Made by a program: the position numbers and the translations under genes. This document shows, piece by piece, positions 49,923 to 58,930 of a stretch of 64,000 nucleotides of DNA. Under the pieces are notes generated by a model. It searched no databases and had not been told where the DNA came from. It saw only the letters and a list, made by a program, of their open reading frames with translations. Location of the stretch: the NCBI GenBank assembly GCA_910575165.1, contig CAJTDS010000009.1, positions 1-64,000 on the forward strand, in the 5' to 3' direction. How positions within the stretch are numbered: position 1 is the first letter of the stretch; each line of letters begins with the position of its first letter. Source of the DNA: Eggerthellaceae bacterium. GTDB taxonomy: Bacteria; Actinomycetota; Coriobacteriia; Coriobacteriales; Eggerthellaceae.

Positions 49923-51431
49923 ATGGCAACATCGAACGGCGGAGGCGCATCCATGGCGCAGACCGCAGGTAGTGCCGGCAAGGGCGAATCGGCGGAAGAT
50001 CGGGGAAAGCTCGGTCTGTTTCGCCTGGTCACTGCCGTTATTACCCTGATCATCGGCGCTGGCGTCTTCACGCTTTCCGGCGAGCAGGCCGTCGGCGGCG
50101 GCAGCGGCTGGGCCATCATCACCGCATGGGGCATCTCGGCGGTGGGCGTGCTGTGCCTGGTGCTTACCTTCTTTGCGCTCTCGCGCCTGAAGCCGCAGCT
50201 CAAAGGTGGTATCTACAGCTACGCTAGTGCTGGTTTCGGCGACTTTCTAGGATTCAACAGCGCGTGGGGCTACTGGATATCGGCGCTTTTGTGCACCGTG
50301 AGCTTCTCGGCGCTCTTGTGCCAGGCCCTGGCGTACTTCTTCCCGATCTTCGGCAACGGCACCAACCTGCCCTCCATCATCGCGGCCAGCGTCATCATCT
50401 GGTTCTACGTGTTCGTGGTGTCGCGCGGCGTGAAGGAGGCGGCCGGTATCAACGCGGTGGTGACCATCAGCAAGATCGTCCCCATCTTCGTGGCGTTGGC
50501 GGCCATCATCTTCCTGCAGAAGTTCGACCCGGCTCTGTTCGTGGAGAACCTGACCCACGGCGCCGAGCCCGGCATGCCCTTCTTCGACCAGGTCATGAAC
50601 TCCATGATGATCACCATCTGGGTGTTCGTGGGCATCGAGGGCGCCGTGGCCATCTCCGGCCGCGCCAAGAAGGACTCCGACGTGGGCAAGGCCACGGTCA
50701 TCGCGTTCGTCTGCGTGCTGACCATCTACATGCTCATCAGCATGCTGTCCCTAGGCATTCTGCCGCTGTCCGAGCTGGCCGAGCTGCCCAATCCCCAGTT
50801 CGCTGGCGTGATGGAGGCGGCCGTGGGGCAGTGGGGTGCCATCCTTATCAACTTCGGCGTGGTGCTTTCGCTGGTGGGCGCCATGCTGGGCTACACGGTG
50901 CTCTCCGCCGAGTCGCCCTTTGAAGCTGCCGAACAGGGCGTGTTCGTCAAGGCCTTCGCCAAGACGAACAAGCAGGGCGCTCCCATCACCACGCTGATCG
51001 TGACCAACATCATCATCGAGGCGTTCCTCATCATCATGATGTTCTCCGACAGCACCTACCGCTTCTTCTACACCCTGTCCGCGGGCATGATCCTGCTGCC
51101 GTACCTGCTGTCGGCGGCGTACTTCGCCAAGCTCGCCTTCAAGGAGAAGGGCCTGTTCGCAAGCAAGATCGGCGGCAAGATCGGCTTCTGGCGCGTGATC
51201 GCCGTCATCGGCGTCATCTACAGCTTCTTCCTGGCGTGGGCCTCGGGTGCCGTGGGCGTGACCATCATGTCGCTTCTGTACGCGCCCGGTATCGTCATGT
51301 ACATCGCCGGCAAGCGCGAGCGCGGCGAGAAGTACCTGGACAACACCCGCGACCGCGTTGTGGCGGCCATCATCCTGATTGCGGCCGTGGTGTCGCTGGT
51401 GCTGCTGCTCACCGGCATCGTGGCGGTGTAA
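49923..51431 (+). CDS. APC-superfamily basic amino acid / polyamine antiporter-type permease
   Basis: 502 residues, twelve predicted helices. The opening helix LFRLVTAVITLIIGAGVFTL carries the G-(A/S)-G-(I/V)-F substrate-backbone motif of the APC fold. RLKPQLKGGIYSYASAGFGD and the helix-8 stretch VLSLVGAMLGYTVLSAESPF, followed by FAKTNKQGAPITTLI, resemble ArcD/AdiC-type arginine:ornithine and related antiporters. Gut Eggerthellaceae ferment arginine, so that role is plausible but no arginine deiminase genes are in the window. ATG 49923 follows AAAGGGG; the longer frame from 49536 is not family-like. Confidence 0.85.
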   Translation: MATSNGGGASMAQTAGSAGKGESAEDRGKLGLFRLVTAVITLIIGAGVFTLSGEQAVGGGSGWAIITAWGISAVGVLCLVLTFFALSRLKPQLKGGIYSYASAGFGDFLGFNSAWGYWISALLCTVSFSALLCQALAYFFPIFGNGTNLPSIIAASVIIWFYVFVVSRGVKEAAGINAVVTISKIVPIFVALAAIIFLQKFDPALFVENLTHGAEPGMPFFDQVMNSMMITIWVFVGIEGAVAISGRAKKDSDVGKATVIAFVCVLTIYMLISMLSLGILPLSELAELPNPQFAGVMEAAVGQWGAILINFGVVLSLVGAMLGYTVLSAESPFEAAEQGVFVKAFAKTNKQGAPITTLIVTNIIIEAFLIIMMFSDSTYRFFYTLSAGMILLPYLLSAAYFAKLAFKEKGLFASKIGGKIGFWRVIAVIGVIYSFFLAWASGAVGVTIMSLLYAPGIVMYIAGKRERGEKYLDNTRDRVVAAIILIAAVVSLVLLLTGIVAV

Positions 51432-51502
51432 GCAGGCGGCAGCTGCCATTGGTAGTGCCTGCCGAAGCGCGCAGGAGCCGCAGGCGAAAGCGTTGTGCTG
51501 AA

Positions 51503-51538
51503 AGAAAGGCGGGGCTCGGACGTACCGAGCCCCGCCTT
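51503..51538 (-). terminator. Intrinsic terminator between the convergent permease and pdxY genes
   Basis: A 14-bp perfect stem, AAGGCGGGGCTCGG (51506-51519) with CCGAGCCCCGCCTT (51525-51538). On the minus strand it is followed by TCTTTC, and on the plus strand by CTGCG, so it mainly serves pdxY. Confidence 0.7.
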
Positions 51539-51563
51539 CTGCGTTGGTGAGGGATTTGCTGCG

Positions 51564-52436
51564 TTAGCCCAGCAGCTGGCAGACCTGGCCGAGCAGCGGC
51601 TCGAAGGACACGCCGCGGTCGCGGAAGTGGGGTTGCTGTGCGCTGACGAGCATGGCGTCGTGCACGAACGACCCGGCGAAGTCCGCCGACTCCACCAGGT
51701 TGCGTCCGGCCATGATGCCGGCCAGCAGGCACGAGGCGTACACGTCGCCGGTGCCGTGCAGGGAATAAGGCACGTACTCGTTGGACACTTCGACAAGGTC
51801 GTAGTCAATACCAGCTACGTAGTTATGAACTACGGATTCTCCTTCGCGCTTGATGCCCTTGAGCACCACGTTCTTCGCGCCCAGGGCCATAAGCCCCTCG
51901 ATCATGCGCGCCGCCTCCGCTTCGGAGATGTCGGTGCCGTGCCATTTCTCGCCCAGGATGATGGCCGCTTCCGTCAGGTTGGGGGTGAGGATGTCGGCCT
52001 GATGCGCCAGGTCGGCCATGGCGGCGCACAGCTCGGGGGTGTAGGTGGGGTACACCTTGCCGTAATCGGCCATCACCGGGTCCACCATGCGCAGGGCGCC
52101 GGGGTAGGTGGCGTAGAGCCGGCGGATGGTGTCCACCTGCTCGGGCGCGCCCAGGAAGCCGGAGTACACGGCGTCTATCTGCACGTCGATCTTGCTCCAG
52201 GCCGACAGGTAGTCGTCCAGGATCTCGGTGGTATCGTGCATGTACCAGCCGGGGAAGGCGGTGTGGCTGGAGAACAGCCCCGTGGGCACCGGGCACACGT
52301 CGCAGCCGGCGGCGGAGAGCACGGGGATGGCCACGCCCAACGAGCACTTTCCGTAGCCGCACAGATCGTGGACGGCGGCAATACGGGGGATGTAGGCGCC
52401 TTCGCGCTGGTAGAGGGGTGCGGGCGACTCGGCCAT
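51564..52436 (-). CDS. pdxY: Pyridoxamine/pyridoxal kinase (PdxY-like)
   Basis: 290 residues from ATG 52436 behind AAAGGA. Ribokinase-like fold: IAAVHDLCGYGKCSLGVAIP at the N-terminus, PTGLFSSHT, VYSGFLGAPEQVD, MVDPVMADYGKVY, LTPNLTEAAIILG and the catalytic anion hole SLHGTGDVYAS with its Asp. It phosphorylates pyridoxal/pyridoxamine for vitamin B6 salvage. The length is normal. A bidirectional-looking terminator separates it from the permease gene. Confidence 0.9.
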   Translation of the reverse strand: MAESPAPLYQREGAYIPRIAAVHDLCGYGKCSLGVAIPVLSAAGCDVCPVPTGLFSSHTAFPGWYMHDTTEILDDYLSAWSKIDVQIDAVYSGFLGAPEQVDTIRRLYATYPGALRMVDPVMADYGKVYPTYTPELCAAMADLAHQADILTPNLTEAAIILGEKWHGTDISEAEAARMIEGLMALGAKNVVLKGIKREGESVVHNYVAGIDYDLVEVSNEYVPYSLHGTGDVYASCLLAGIMAGRNLVESADFAGSFVHDAMLVSAQQPHFRDRGVSFEPLLGQVCQLLG

Positions 52437-52583
52437 GGGGGTCCTTTCGACGGGGTGAACGGAAAAAGCTGCGCGTCCGCCGCCCGGAGGGGTTGCGGAC
52501 GCGCGATAGGGCAAAGCGAAGCCTTGGCTGCAGGCCGGGGCGCCAAATGGAGGCGCTATGGGCGTATGCGGGCAGCCCCGGCG

Positions 52584-52793
52584 CTACTTGGACGAATCGT
52601 CGCTGCCGTCTTCGCCTTCGTCGTCGAAGAACGTCCAGTCGTCCTCGCCTGGTTCACGGTCAACGAACTGCTTGCGCGTGCGACGCTCCATGATGACGCT
52701 GGCGATGAGGGTCAGCACCAAAACACCGCCGATAAGGCAGCCGATGCCGGGAGCGGTTTCGAAGAGGAAGTGGTAAATGGAAGCTGCGTCCAT
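52584..52793 (-). CDS. Small single-span membrane protein with acidic tail
   Basis: 69 residues: one transmembrane helix (IGCLIGGVLVLTLIASVI), a basic cytoplasmic stop (MERRTRKQF) and a strongly acidic C-terminus (EPGEDDWTFFDDEGEDGSDD). AAGGAC lies before the ATG. It could be co-transcribed with pdxY, 147 nt downstream. The layout resembles small energy-gene-associated or CcoQ-like membrane peptides, but I recognise no family. Confidence 0.6.
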   Translation of the reverse strand: MDAASIYHFLFETAPGIGCLIGGVLVLTLIASVIMERRTRKQFVDREPGEDDWTFFDDEGEDGSDDSSK

Positions 52794-52832
52794 GGTGTCC
52801 TTCTTTTTGGAGGTTAGCCTATCGGGAACGAG

Positions 52833-52838
52833 TATACT
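52833..52838 (+). promoter_or_regulatory. -10 box of the hybrid histidine kinase gene
   Basis: TATACT after AACGAG, about 98 nt before the ATG at 52936. Confidence 0.4.
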
Positions 52839-52935
52839 ATGCCAAGAGGCTCCGCTTGGGCTCGCTTTCGGCGAAATCGTAACAAGTGCGAACCCCGCTG
52901 TTTACTGGAGTGCCGTCCGCAGGAAGGGATGACCC

Positions 52936-55740
52936 ATGGGGCAAAGGCGCAGTGCGTCTTCAACCGACAGCCAACTGCGCAATGCCGCTTCCTTGGCGAG
53001 TGGGAGCTCCTCTGGCATCTTCCGTAATCTTTCTGGGGTCGAAGATCCGCGGCACAACATGATTCTAGCCGCTGTGGCAGTAGCGGCAATTCTTGCCCTG
53101 ATGGCGCTCATGGTGACGCTTACCAACTATATAGAAGATGTTCTCAGCGAAAACGCTGAACAGCAGGTGGTGTCGTTCACTGAGCAGGCCGCCTTCACTT
53201 CTGCGGGCCGTTTGGGGCTTCTGCAGGACGAGATGGAGTCAGTCCAGTTTCAAACGGACGATCTTGTGGAAGTGCAGCCGTTTCTGGCCAGCATCAAGGA
53301 AAGCTTCGGCCTGACGGGCACATGGTTCATCAGGGCCGACGGCCAAGGGGTGTCGTGGAACGGCGTATCCGCCACGGCGGAGGAGTTGACTGCAGGACTG
53401 GAAATCACGCCGCTGCCCGAGCACGAGTACGGCTACTCGCAGAACTACCTCAACCACGATGGCCAGACGGTTCGCATGGGCCGCAAGCAGCTGTTCGCCG
53501 GCGGCACGTACATAGGCGACTTCTACCAGGAAGTGCCTCTCGTGCTGTTCACGATGCCCGACGAACTGAGTATGTTCGACGGGCGGGGGCAGTTCATGCT
53601 GATGGAGGCCGCCACAGGTGAGGTGCTGGTTGCGCCTACCACGCTGCCGGAAACAACGTTGACGCTAGGCGACTCGCTGTACGCCTACCTGGAAGACGCT
53701 ATCTTCTCGAGCGAGGTTCGCTCTAAGGCCGGCGGCGGTTACGACAGCCTGTCCCTGGAATCCCTCGACGCGGAACTTTCGGGGGTTGAGAAGCTGAAGA
53801 GCCTGGTAAACGATGGCGAGTGCGGCGTGATCCGTGCGGTGATAGACGATCGGCCCAGCTACATTGCCGTGGCGCCAGTGACGGGGTCCACCTGGTACGC
53901 CTGCACCATCATTCCCGAAGAGAATCTGCGCTCGCAGACCACGGTGGTGGCCGCCACGTTCCAAGGGGTGTTTGCTGTGGTGCTGCTCAGCCTGGTGGGA
54001 ACCGGTGCCGCGCTGCTGATGGCGTACCAGCGTCGCCTCCGGTCCCGCAATGCGACGGCCACCATCGAGCTGTACGGAGCGCTTTCCGAAAGCGTCGAGA
54101 TGGCTGTGAACCTGTACTCGCCTCGTGACCACGAGACCACCCATATCGTGGCGAAGGCCGACGGCGTCATCGGCTGCTCCTTCGACGAGCTTATGGCCGA
54201 CCCGTCCGTAGCGGAGTCGCTGCAGATGTCCGAAACGGGCACGGCGCTGTTCGAGCGCGTCCGCAACGACGCGGTGAAGCAGCTGGAACGGGGGGACTTC
54301 TCGATTGTGCGCCCCCACGAGAGTACCCGCTCGTGGGTGGAGTACGCCGTGAGGCCCCTGGAGTTCGAAGGCCGCCATCAGCTGCTGATCGTGCTGCAGG
54401 ACGTCACCACCGAGAAGATGATCCAGCTGTCTATGAAGGACGCCATGGAAGCCGCCGAGTCGGCCAACCGCGCCAAGACCGAGTTCCTCTCGCGCATGAG
54501 CCACGACATCCGCACCCCCATGAACGTGGTTATTGGCATGCTGCAAATCGCCGAGTCGAATATCGACAACCCGGCTAAGCTGCGCACCTGCCTTTCGAAG
54601 GTTGCCATGGCCTCCGACCAGTTGCTCGCGCTCATCAACGAGGTGCTCGACTTCTCGAAGATAGAAAGCGGCAAGATCGTGCTCGACCGGCTGCCGTTCA
54701 GCTTGGAGGCGCTCATAGGGGGAGCCGCCGACGTGGCGCGGATGCAGACCGAGGAGCGGGACCAGACCCTGGTAGTTTCCGTGGAAAACCAGATAGGGGA
54801 CCGCTTCCTGAGCGACAAGGTGCGCCTGAACCAGATGCTTATGAACCTGCTGAGCAATGCGGTGAAGTACACGCCCGAAGGTGGTCGCATTGAGTTGTCG
54901 GCGTCGGTGGGGATAGAAAAGTCGGGTTACTATCCCATCACGTTCAAGGTGGCGGACAACGGCATCGGCATGTCGACGGAGTTCCAGGAGCACCTGTTTG
55001 AGCCGTTCACCATGGAAGGCCGCTCGCGGGCTCAGGGCACCGGGCTTGGCACGTCCATCGTGAAGAACATCGTCACCCTGATGGGCGGCATGATCACCGT
55101 GGAGTCCGCGGTCAATGCGGGCACCACGTTCACGGTGCTGGTGTACCTGGCGTCGGCGGACCGCCCGGCCGATGACGCGCAGGCCGATCCGCTCGATGCG
55201 CTGCGGCTGGAGGATCTAGACGTTGAGGCGGCGCTTTCCCTGGCCCGGGAGCTGGGCGCCGAACCGGTCCCTCCCGCTGCGGAGGAGGGCGAGCAGGTGG
55301 CGGGCAGGACGCTGCTCGACGAATCGCACCTGACGTCCGATTGCGGCGCGGGCCTGCGCATTCTCATGGCTGAGGACAACGACCTGAACGCCGAGATCGC
55401 TCAAGAGCTGCTGGAATCCTACGGCTTCGCCGTGGATCGCGCGGTGGACGGCCAGGAGGCGTGCGAGCGGTTCGCGGCGGCGTCCAGGGGCTACTACGAC
55501 GCGGTGCTGATGGACGTGCAGATGCCGCGGATGGACGGCTACGAGGCGACGCGCACCATCCGCTCCATGGGCCGCCCCGACGGGCGGCAGGTGCCCATCG
55601 TCGCCATGTCGGCCAACGCGTTCAGCGACGATGTGGCCGCATCGCTTGCCAGCGGCATGGACGAGCATCTCTCGAAACCCATCCAGATTAAGACCGTGGT
55701 GCTGACCGTGCTGTCGCTCGTGCAGGAGCGCAGGGTGTAG
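52936..55740 (+). CDS. Membrane hybrid sensor histidine kinase with receiver domain
   Basis: 934 residues. Transmembrane helix 1 (about 43-65) and helix 2 (about 345-370) bound an extracytoplasmic sensor of about 280 residues of dCache type (TGTWFIRADGQGVSWNG; YIGDFYQEVPLVLF). A PAS-like segment (about 380-490) follows, then HisKA with SRMSHDIRTPMNVVIGML (His about 523). HATPase_c carries the N box MNLLSNAVKYTPEGG, G1 VADNGIGM and G2 GTGLGTSIVKNIV. The C-terminal receiver has AEDNDLNAEIAQELL, acceptor Asp about 860 in VLMDVQMPRMDG and the Lys in LSKPI. No Hpt protein or DNA-binding response regulator lies nearby, so the phosphorelay partner is elsewhere. Ligand unknown. Confidence 0.88.
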   Translation: MGQRRSASSTDSQLRNAASLASGSSSGIFRNLSGVEDPRHNMILAAVAVAAILALMALMVTLTNYIEDVLSENAEQQVVSFTEQAAFTSAGRLGLLQDEMESVQFQTDDLVEVQPFLASIKESFGLTGTWFIRADGQGVSWNGVSATAEELTAGLEITPLPEHEYGYSQNYLNHDGQTVRMGRKQLFAGGTYIGDFYQEVPLVLFTMPDELSMFDGRGQFMLMEAATGEVLVAPTTLPETTLTLGDSLYAYLEDAIFSSEVRSKAGGGYDSLSLESLDAELSGVEKLKSLVNDGECGVIRAVIDDRPSYIAVAPVTGSTWYACTIIPEENLRSQTTVVAATFQGVFAVVLLSLVGTGAALLMAYQRRLRSRNATATIELYGALSESVEMAVNLYSPRDHETTHIVAKADGVIGCSFDELMADPSVAESLQMSETGTALFERVRNDAVKQLERGDFSIVRPHESTRSWVEYAVRPLEFEGRHQLLIVLQDVTTEKMIQLSMKDAMEAAESANRAKTEFLSRMSHDIRTPMNVVIGMLQIAESNIDNPAKLRTCLSKVAMASDQLLALINEVLDFSKIESGKIVLDRLPFSLEALIGGAADVARMQTEERDQTLVVSVENQIGDRFLSDKVRLNQMLMNLLSNAVKYTPEGGRIELSASVGIEKSGYYPITFKVADNGIGMSTEFQEHLFEPFTMEGRSRAQGTGLGTSIVKNIVTLMGGMITVESAVNAGTTFTVLVYLASADRPADDAQADPLDALRLEDLDVEAALSLARELGAEPVPPAAEEGEQVAGRTLLDESHLTSDCGAGLRILMAEDNDLNAEIAQELLESYGFAVDRAVDGQEACERFAAASRGYYDAVLMDVQMPRMDGYEATRTIRSMGRPDGRQVPIVAMSANAFSDDVAASLASGMDEHLSKPIQIKTVVLTVLSLVQERRV

Positions 55741-55994
55741 GCTGCAGCGTGCGCCGCAGGTGGCGGTGTGCAGCGGTGCGCGGGCCGCTGCCGGGGTGCG
55801 CGGCCGAGTGCGGTCGGGCCTCCCCGGGGCGGTGGGGGGTGCGTTGCGGCTGTCCGGTGCGGGTCCTTTGTCGCCTTTCAGTTCGGTGACCGTTTTCCCA
55901 CGGCGGCATGTCAGCCGCGCTCCTGCAATGCTTACCTGTTCGCTTTGATTCATGATGGTTGCGTATCCATCGGCGATAGCAACGGAGGTTCATC

Positions 55995-56534
55995 ATGGAG
56001 CTCAAGGATTCCCAAACCTGGAAGAACTTCGAGACGGCGCTGAATCTGGAGTGTCGCGCCTATTGCGAGTACACGTTCTTCGGCCAGCAGGCCGGCAAGG
56101 ACGGCTACACGCAGATCCAGGAGATCTTCAACGAGACGGCGGCCAACGAGCTGCACCATGCGAAGCTGCTGTACAAGAAGCTGCACGACGGCGCGGTGCC
56201 CGGCACCATGGAGAACCTGGAAGCGGCGCGGGCCAGCGAGGAAGCCGAGGGCGTAGAGGCGTACACCTCTTTCTCGAAAACCGCTTACGACGAGGGATTT
56301 CCCGAGATAGGCGAGTGGTTTGCCGAGCTGGCCAAGATCGAGATGTCCCACGAGCAGCGCTACGTGAAGCTTAAGGAGCGCATCGAGAACGACGAGGTGT
56401 TCAAGCGGGCGGAGCCGGTGGTGTGGGTGTGCACGGTGTGCGGCCATATCCATATCGGCACCGAGCCGCCGGAGGTGTGCCCGGTGTGCCAGCACCCGCG
56501 CGGCCACTTCGAGATCAAGGCCGAGAACTACTAG
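55995..56534 (+). CDS. rbr: Rubrerythrin
   Basis: 179 residues. The ferritin-like diiron domain shows the E-x-x-H pairs (NLECRAYCEYTFFG, ETAANELHHAKLL, EWFAELAKIEMSHEQRY). A C-terminal rubredoxin-like Fe(Cys)4 site reads VCTVCGHIHIG and CPVCQHPRGHF. It reduces hydrogen peroxide in the cytoplasm of anaerobes, using reduced rubredoxin/NADH. ACGGAGG lies before the ATG. It stands alone, 254 nt after the histidine kinase. Confidence 0.95.
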   Translation: MELKDSQTWKNFETALNLECRAYCEYTFFGQQAGKDGYTQIQEIFNETAANELHHAKLLYKKLHDGAVPGTMENLEAARASEEAEGVEAYTSFSKTAYDEGFPEIGEWFAELAKIEMSHEQRYVKLKERIENDEVFKRAEPVVWVCTVCGHIHIGTEPPEVCPVCQHPRGHFEIKAENY

Positions 56535-56730
56535 GGTTCGACGCCGCCGAAACGCATCGGCCCGGGATGCGCGCAGCCGATCAGCTTGCGCCCGCCCGGG
56601 CCTACATACGTTCGGGGCCGTCGATGCTGACGCTTCGGCGGTGTGGCTGCAGGTCCTTTCGAGGGGGCGGCGGATGGAAGGTTTGCCGCGTGCGCGCCCG
56701 CTGCCGCTTCGGGCGGCTACTGTTCTATAG
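56535..56730. other. Intergenic stretch with no recognisable gene
   Basis: GC-rich sequence downstream of rubrerythrin; nothing recognised before the tandem repeat at 56731. Confidence 0.4.
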
Positions 56731-56792
56731 GCAGCCGGTGACGGCCGCCCCGGCTCCTGCAGCCGGAGACGGTCGCCCCGGCTCCTGCAGCC
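56731..56792. repeat. 28-bp tandem duplication
   Basis: 56731-56764 and 56759-56792 both read GCAGCCGG(T/A)GACGG(C/T) followed by CGCCCCGGCTCCTGCAGCC. Two copies, period 28, non-coding. Confidence 0.6.
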
Positions 56793-56875
56793 AGTGGCCG
56801 CCCCCCGCTCCCCCGCGCCGCCGGCGGCTGCCTCGGCCCCCCATGCAGCTGGTGCGTCCCTTTCCGGGTCTTCGG

Positions 56876-56991
56876 TGTAACGAAAGACGGTTATGGCAAA
56901 AAGCACTGTAACGAATGACGGTTGTGCGCGATTTTCTGTAACGAACGACGTTTGTGGCAGGTTTCGATTGCCATAAACGTCATCGGTTACA
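56876..56991 (-). repeat. 116-bp four-unit repeat element, copy 2 (inverted relative to copy 1)
   Basis: Units at 56876-56898, 56907-56929 and 56937-56959 (plus) and 56969-56991 (minus). Reverse-complemented, the order and spacing (32, 30, 31) equal those of 2919-3034, with about 79% identity and no gaps. It lies between rubrerythrin and the tRNA-Ser promoter. Confidence 0.75.
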
Positions 56992-57069
56992 TCGGCTGGC
57001 AGTAGGAGGCAGGCCGGCTGCGCCAGCGGCTGCTGGCGAACGAGTTTCTCGTGAGGGGGAAATCCGGGC

Positions 57070-57098
57070 TTGCGCCAGCGGCGGGTGGAGGGTAGAAT
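57070..57098 (+). promoter_or_regulatory. Promoter of the tRNA-Ser pair
   Basis: TTGCGC (57070-57075), a 17-bp spacer, then TAGAAT (57093-57098). It lies 40 nt before the first tRNA. Confidence 0.55.
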
Positions 57099-57138
57099 AC
57101 TTGTCTGCTGCGCGAAAGTCGTAGCTGTAAGCTTGCGT

Positions 57139-57230
57139 GGAGAGATGTCCGAGCTGGCCGAAGGAGCACGATTGGAAATCGTGTATACCCCAAAAGGGTA
57201 TCTGGGGTTCGAATCCCCATCTCTCCGCCA
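57139..57230 (+). tRNA. tRNA-Ser (GGA anticodon)
   Basis: 92 nt with the long variable arm of a class II tRNA. Acceptor GGAGAGA pairs with TCTCTCC, the anticodon arm is CACGA-TTGGAAA-TCGTG with GGA, the variable arm is TATACCCC...GGGTATC, and the T-arm is GGGGTTCGAATCCCC. Discriminator G and an encoded CCA. Confidence 0.95.
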
Positions 57231-57259
57231 CTTTTTCAGCTAAACGGGTGGCACCCTTC

Positions 57260-57352
57260 GGAGGGGTGGCAGAGCGGTTGAATGCGGCGGTCTCGAAAAC
57301 CGTTTCACCGGTAACCCCGGTGACGAGGGTTCGAATCCCTCCTCCTCCGCCA
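57260..57352 (+). tRNA. tRNA-Ser (CGA anticodon)
   Basis: 93 nt, class II. Acceptor GGAGGGG pairs with CTCCTCC (one G-U), the anticodon loop is CTCGAAA giving CGA, the long variable arm is CACCGGTAACCCCGGTG, and the T-arm is GAGGGTTCGAATCCCTC. Discriminator G and an encoded CCA. It is 29 nt downstream of the first tRNA-Ser. Confidence 0.95.
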
Positions 57353-57367
57353 GTTTCAAAGAATGAA

Positions 57368-57392
57368 GCCCCAGGTAGCTCCTGGGGTTTTT
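57368..57392 (+). terminator. Intrinsic terminator of the tRNA-Ser pair
   Basis: CCCCAGG (57369-57375) pairs with CCTGGGG (57381-57387), followed by T5. Confidence 0.85.
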
Positions 57393-57858
57393 GCTGTCTG
57401 CGCTCGCAGGCCCGGTTTGTCGGCTGCTGGGTCTGCGGCCTGCGTTTGCCATGCCTCGGCCCTTTGCCCTCTGCCCGTTTCGTTGCCGCTGTTGCCACCG
57501 CTGCCGCCGCTGCTGCCGCTGGCGCCGCCCCATCGCTGCCCCGGGCCGGCGGAAAGCCGGTTGCGGAATGCGCCGCAGGCGTTTTCACCGGTTGTTGGCG
57601 ACGGCCGTTGTGGTGGCGAGGTGCCGACATGCAACGGTTGGCCTTGCGGAGCCGACGCGGCGCCGGTCTCTGCGGCAGCGACGCTCGGCCTTCTGTCGCA
57701 GCGCAGCGACGTCGGCTTGCGCGGTGCCGCATGCGCAAAGAAACCTGTTGCAGGTCGGCGCGGGGTCTATCGAAACGATGGCATCCCGGCTGGGCGCGTT
57801 GACCGCCGCGCCGCTTTCCTCCACAATTCGGGGCAGCTACGCTGACGAAAGGACGAAC
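57393..57858. other. Intergenic stretch with no recognisable gene
   Basis: 466 bp of GC-rich sequence with CCGCTG-type triplet runs at 57480-57530. The open frame joining it to the next gene is Arg/Cys-rich and lacks a ribosome-binding site. A possible -10 (TACGCT) lies near 57839. Confidence 0.4.
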
Positions 57859-58392
57859 ATGGCTGATCGCGTTGTGGAGAGCTCCGATATCGAAGTGCCC
57901 GAAATCCCCGAACTGCTTGAGAAGGTGCTGCTGTTCTGCTTGGAGGAATCCAAGGAGAAGATGCTCGCCGGCGAGGACGTCGTCCCCTTCACCGCCCTGG
58001 TGGTGAAGGAGAACCTGTTCATGGAGAACCATCCTGGCGAAACGGCCGAGCAGTGCTTCGCCTTTGCCCGCCATACGGTGGCCAACGCCCGCGGCGCCCA
58101 GGCCTACGCGCTGTGCTACGATGGCTACCTGGAAGTGGACGACGAGGTGAAGGACTGCCTGATCGCCGAAGGCGGCATCCCCGGCGAGGAGGAGGGCTAC
58201 GCGGTGGGCGTCCTGTACACCGCAGGTGAGGACGGCAAGCCCGTTTTCGAGGACGAACCGGCCTACATCGGAGCGTCGCCGAACTTCATGGAAGACCTCA
58301 AGGAGGCCGAGGCCTACACCGAGGATGAGATTGACGAGAAGTACCTGAGCGACTGCGACGAGGGCGAGGCGGAAGCCGAGGAGCAGGACTAA
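57859..58392 (+). CDS. Acidic cytoplasmic protein of unknown function
   Basis: 177 residues, strongly acidic, with a Glu-rich C-terminus (SDCDEGEAEAEEQD). The middle (VPFTALVVKENLFMENHPGE, FAFARHTVANARGAQAYALC and YDGYLEVDDEVKDCLIAEGG) reads as a compact alpha/beta domain, but I do not recognise a named family. GAAAGGA lies before ATG 57859, and the composition is clearly coding. It stands just upstream of the ribosomal cluster, with a hairpin after it. Confidence 0.7.
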   Translation: MADRVVESSDIEVPEIPELLEKVLLFCLEESKEKMLAGEDVVPFTALVVKENLFMENHPGETAEQCFAFARHTVANARGAQAYALCYDGYLEVDDEVKDCLIAEGGIPGEEEGYAVGVLYTAGEDGKPVFEDEPAYIGASPNFMEDLKEAEAYTEDEIDEKYLSDCDEGEAEAEEQD

Positions 58393-58930
58393 AGGCTTCG
58401 GCGACAGGGTCGAGCCAGCAAATCAAGGGGGCAGGGCGCGCGGCGCCGGCCTCCCGTAGCGGGACCGGGGGCGAGAGCTTCCGGTCCCATTTGCTTTGGA
58501 GTGCTGTTGGCAATGCGTTTGCGACGAGGTGATGTCGACGCTGCGCCCGGTGTGCGAACGTGCAATGTTTTCGAGAGAACCAGGTGCGCGCCGTGCAAGG
58601 AGGGGCGTGCAAGGGAAGTGGCAGGTGGTTAGGTTGGCTTCTGCCGGCGGAGGCCCTCTTGCAACGGCCGAGAGGGCGTGCGGACGCGCTGCCTGTCATG
58701 GAATCGCAAGGGCGTAAGGCTACCATAGGGGGGTAAGCGGTCGGCGCGCGAGGCGTCGGCCTTGGCGGCGGAGACGGTTGGTCTTGTGTGAAGAGGGCGT
58801 GGGGTTCGGGCGCGGTGCGAGAATCCTTCGGCTTTGCGGGTGGGAGTCTGCTAGACTAGTACGGCTAATTCCTGCCCCGGTGTATTGCCTTCACCAGCCC
58901 GGGGCCGTACAGTCCAAAGGAGGTGAGCTG
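58393..58930. other. Interval between the acidic protein gene and rpsF
   Basis: 538 bp. It holds a hairpin at 58461-58488 (GGGACCGG with CCGGTCCC, then ATTTGCTTT), a probable terminator for the upstream gene, and a TAGACT box at 58852-58857 that could serve rpsF. No gene recognised. Confidence 0.5.

Noticed and set aside
55741-55994. Searched for a response regulator or small gene between the hybrid kinase and rubrerythrin
   Set aside because: Only GC-rich, repeat-like sequence with no credible start; nothing supportable.
57391-57858. N-terminal extension of the acidic protein at 57859
   Set aside because: The extension is Arg/Cys-rich, follows a terminator, and lacks a ribosome-binding site, whereas ATG 57859 has GAAAGGA.
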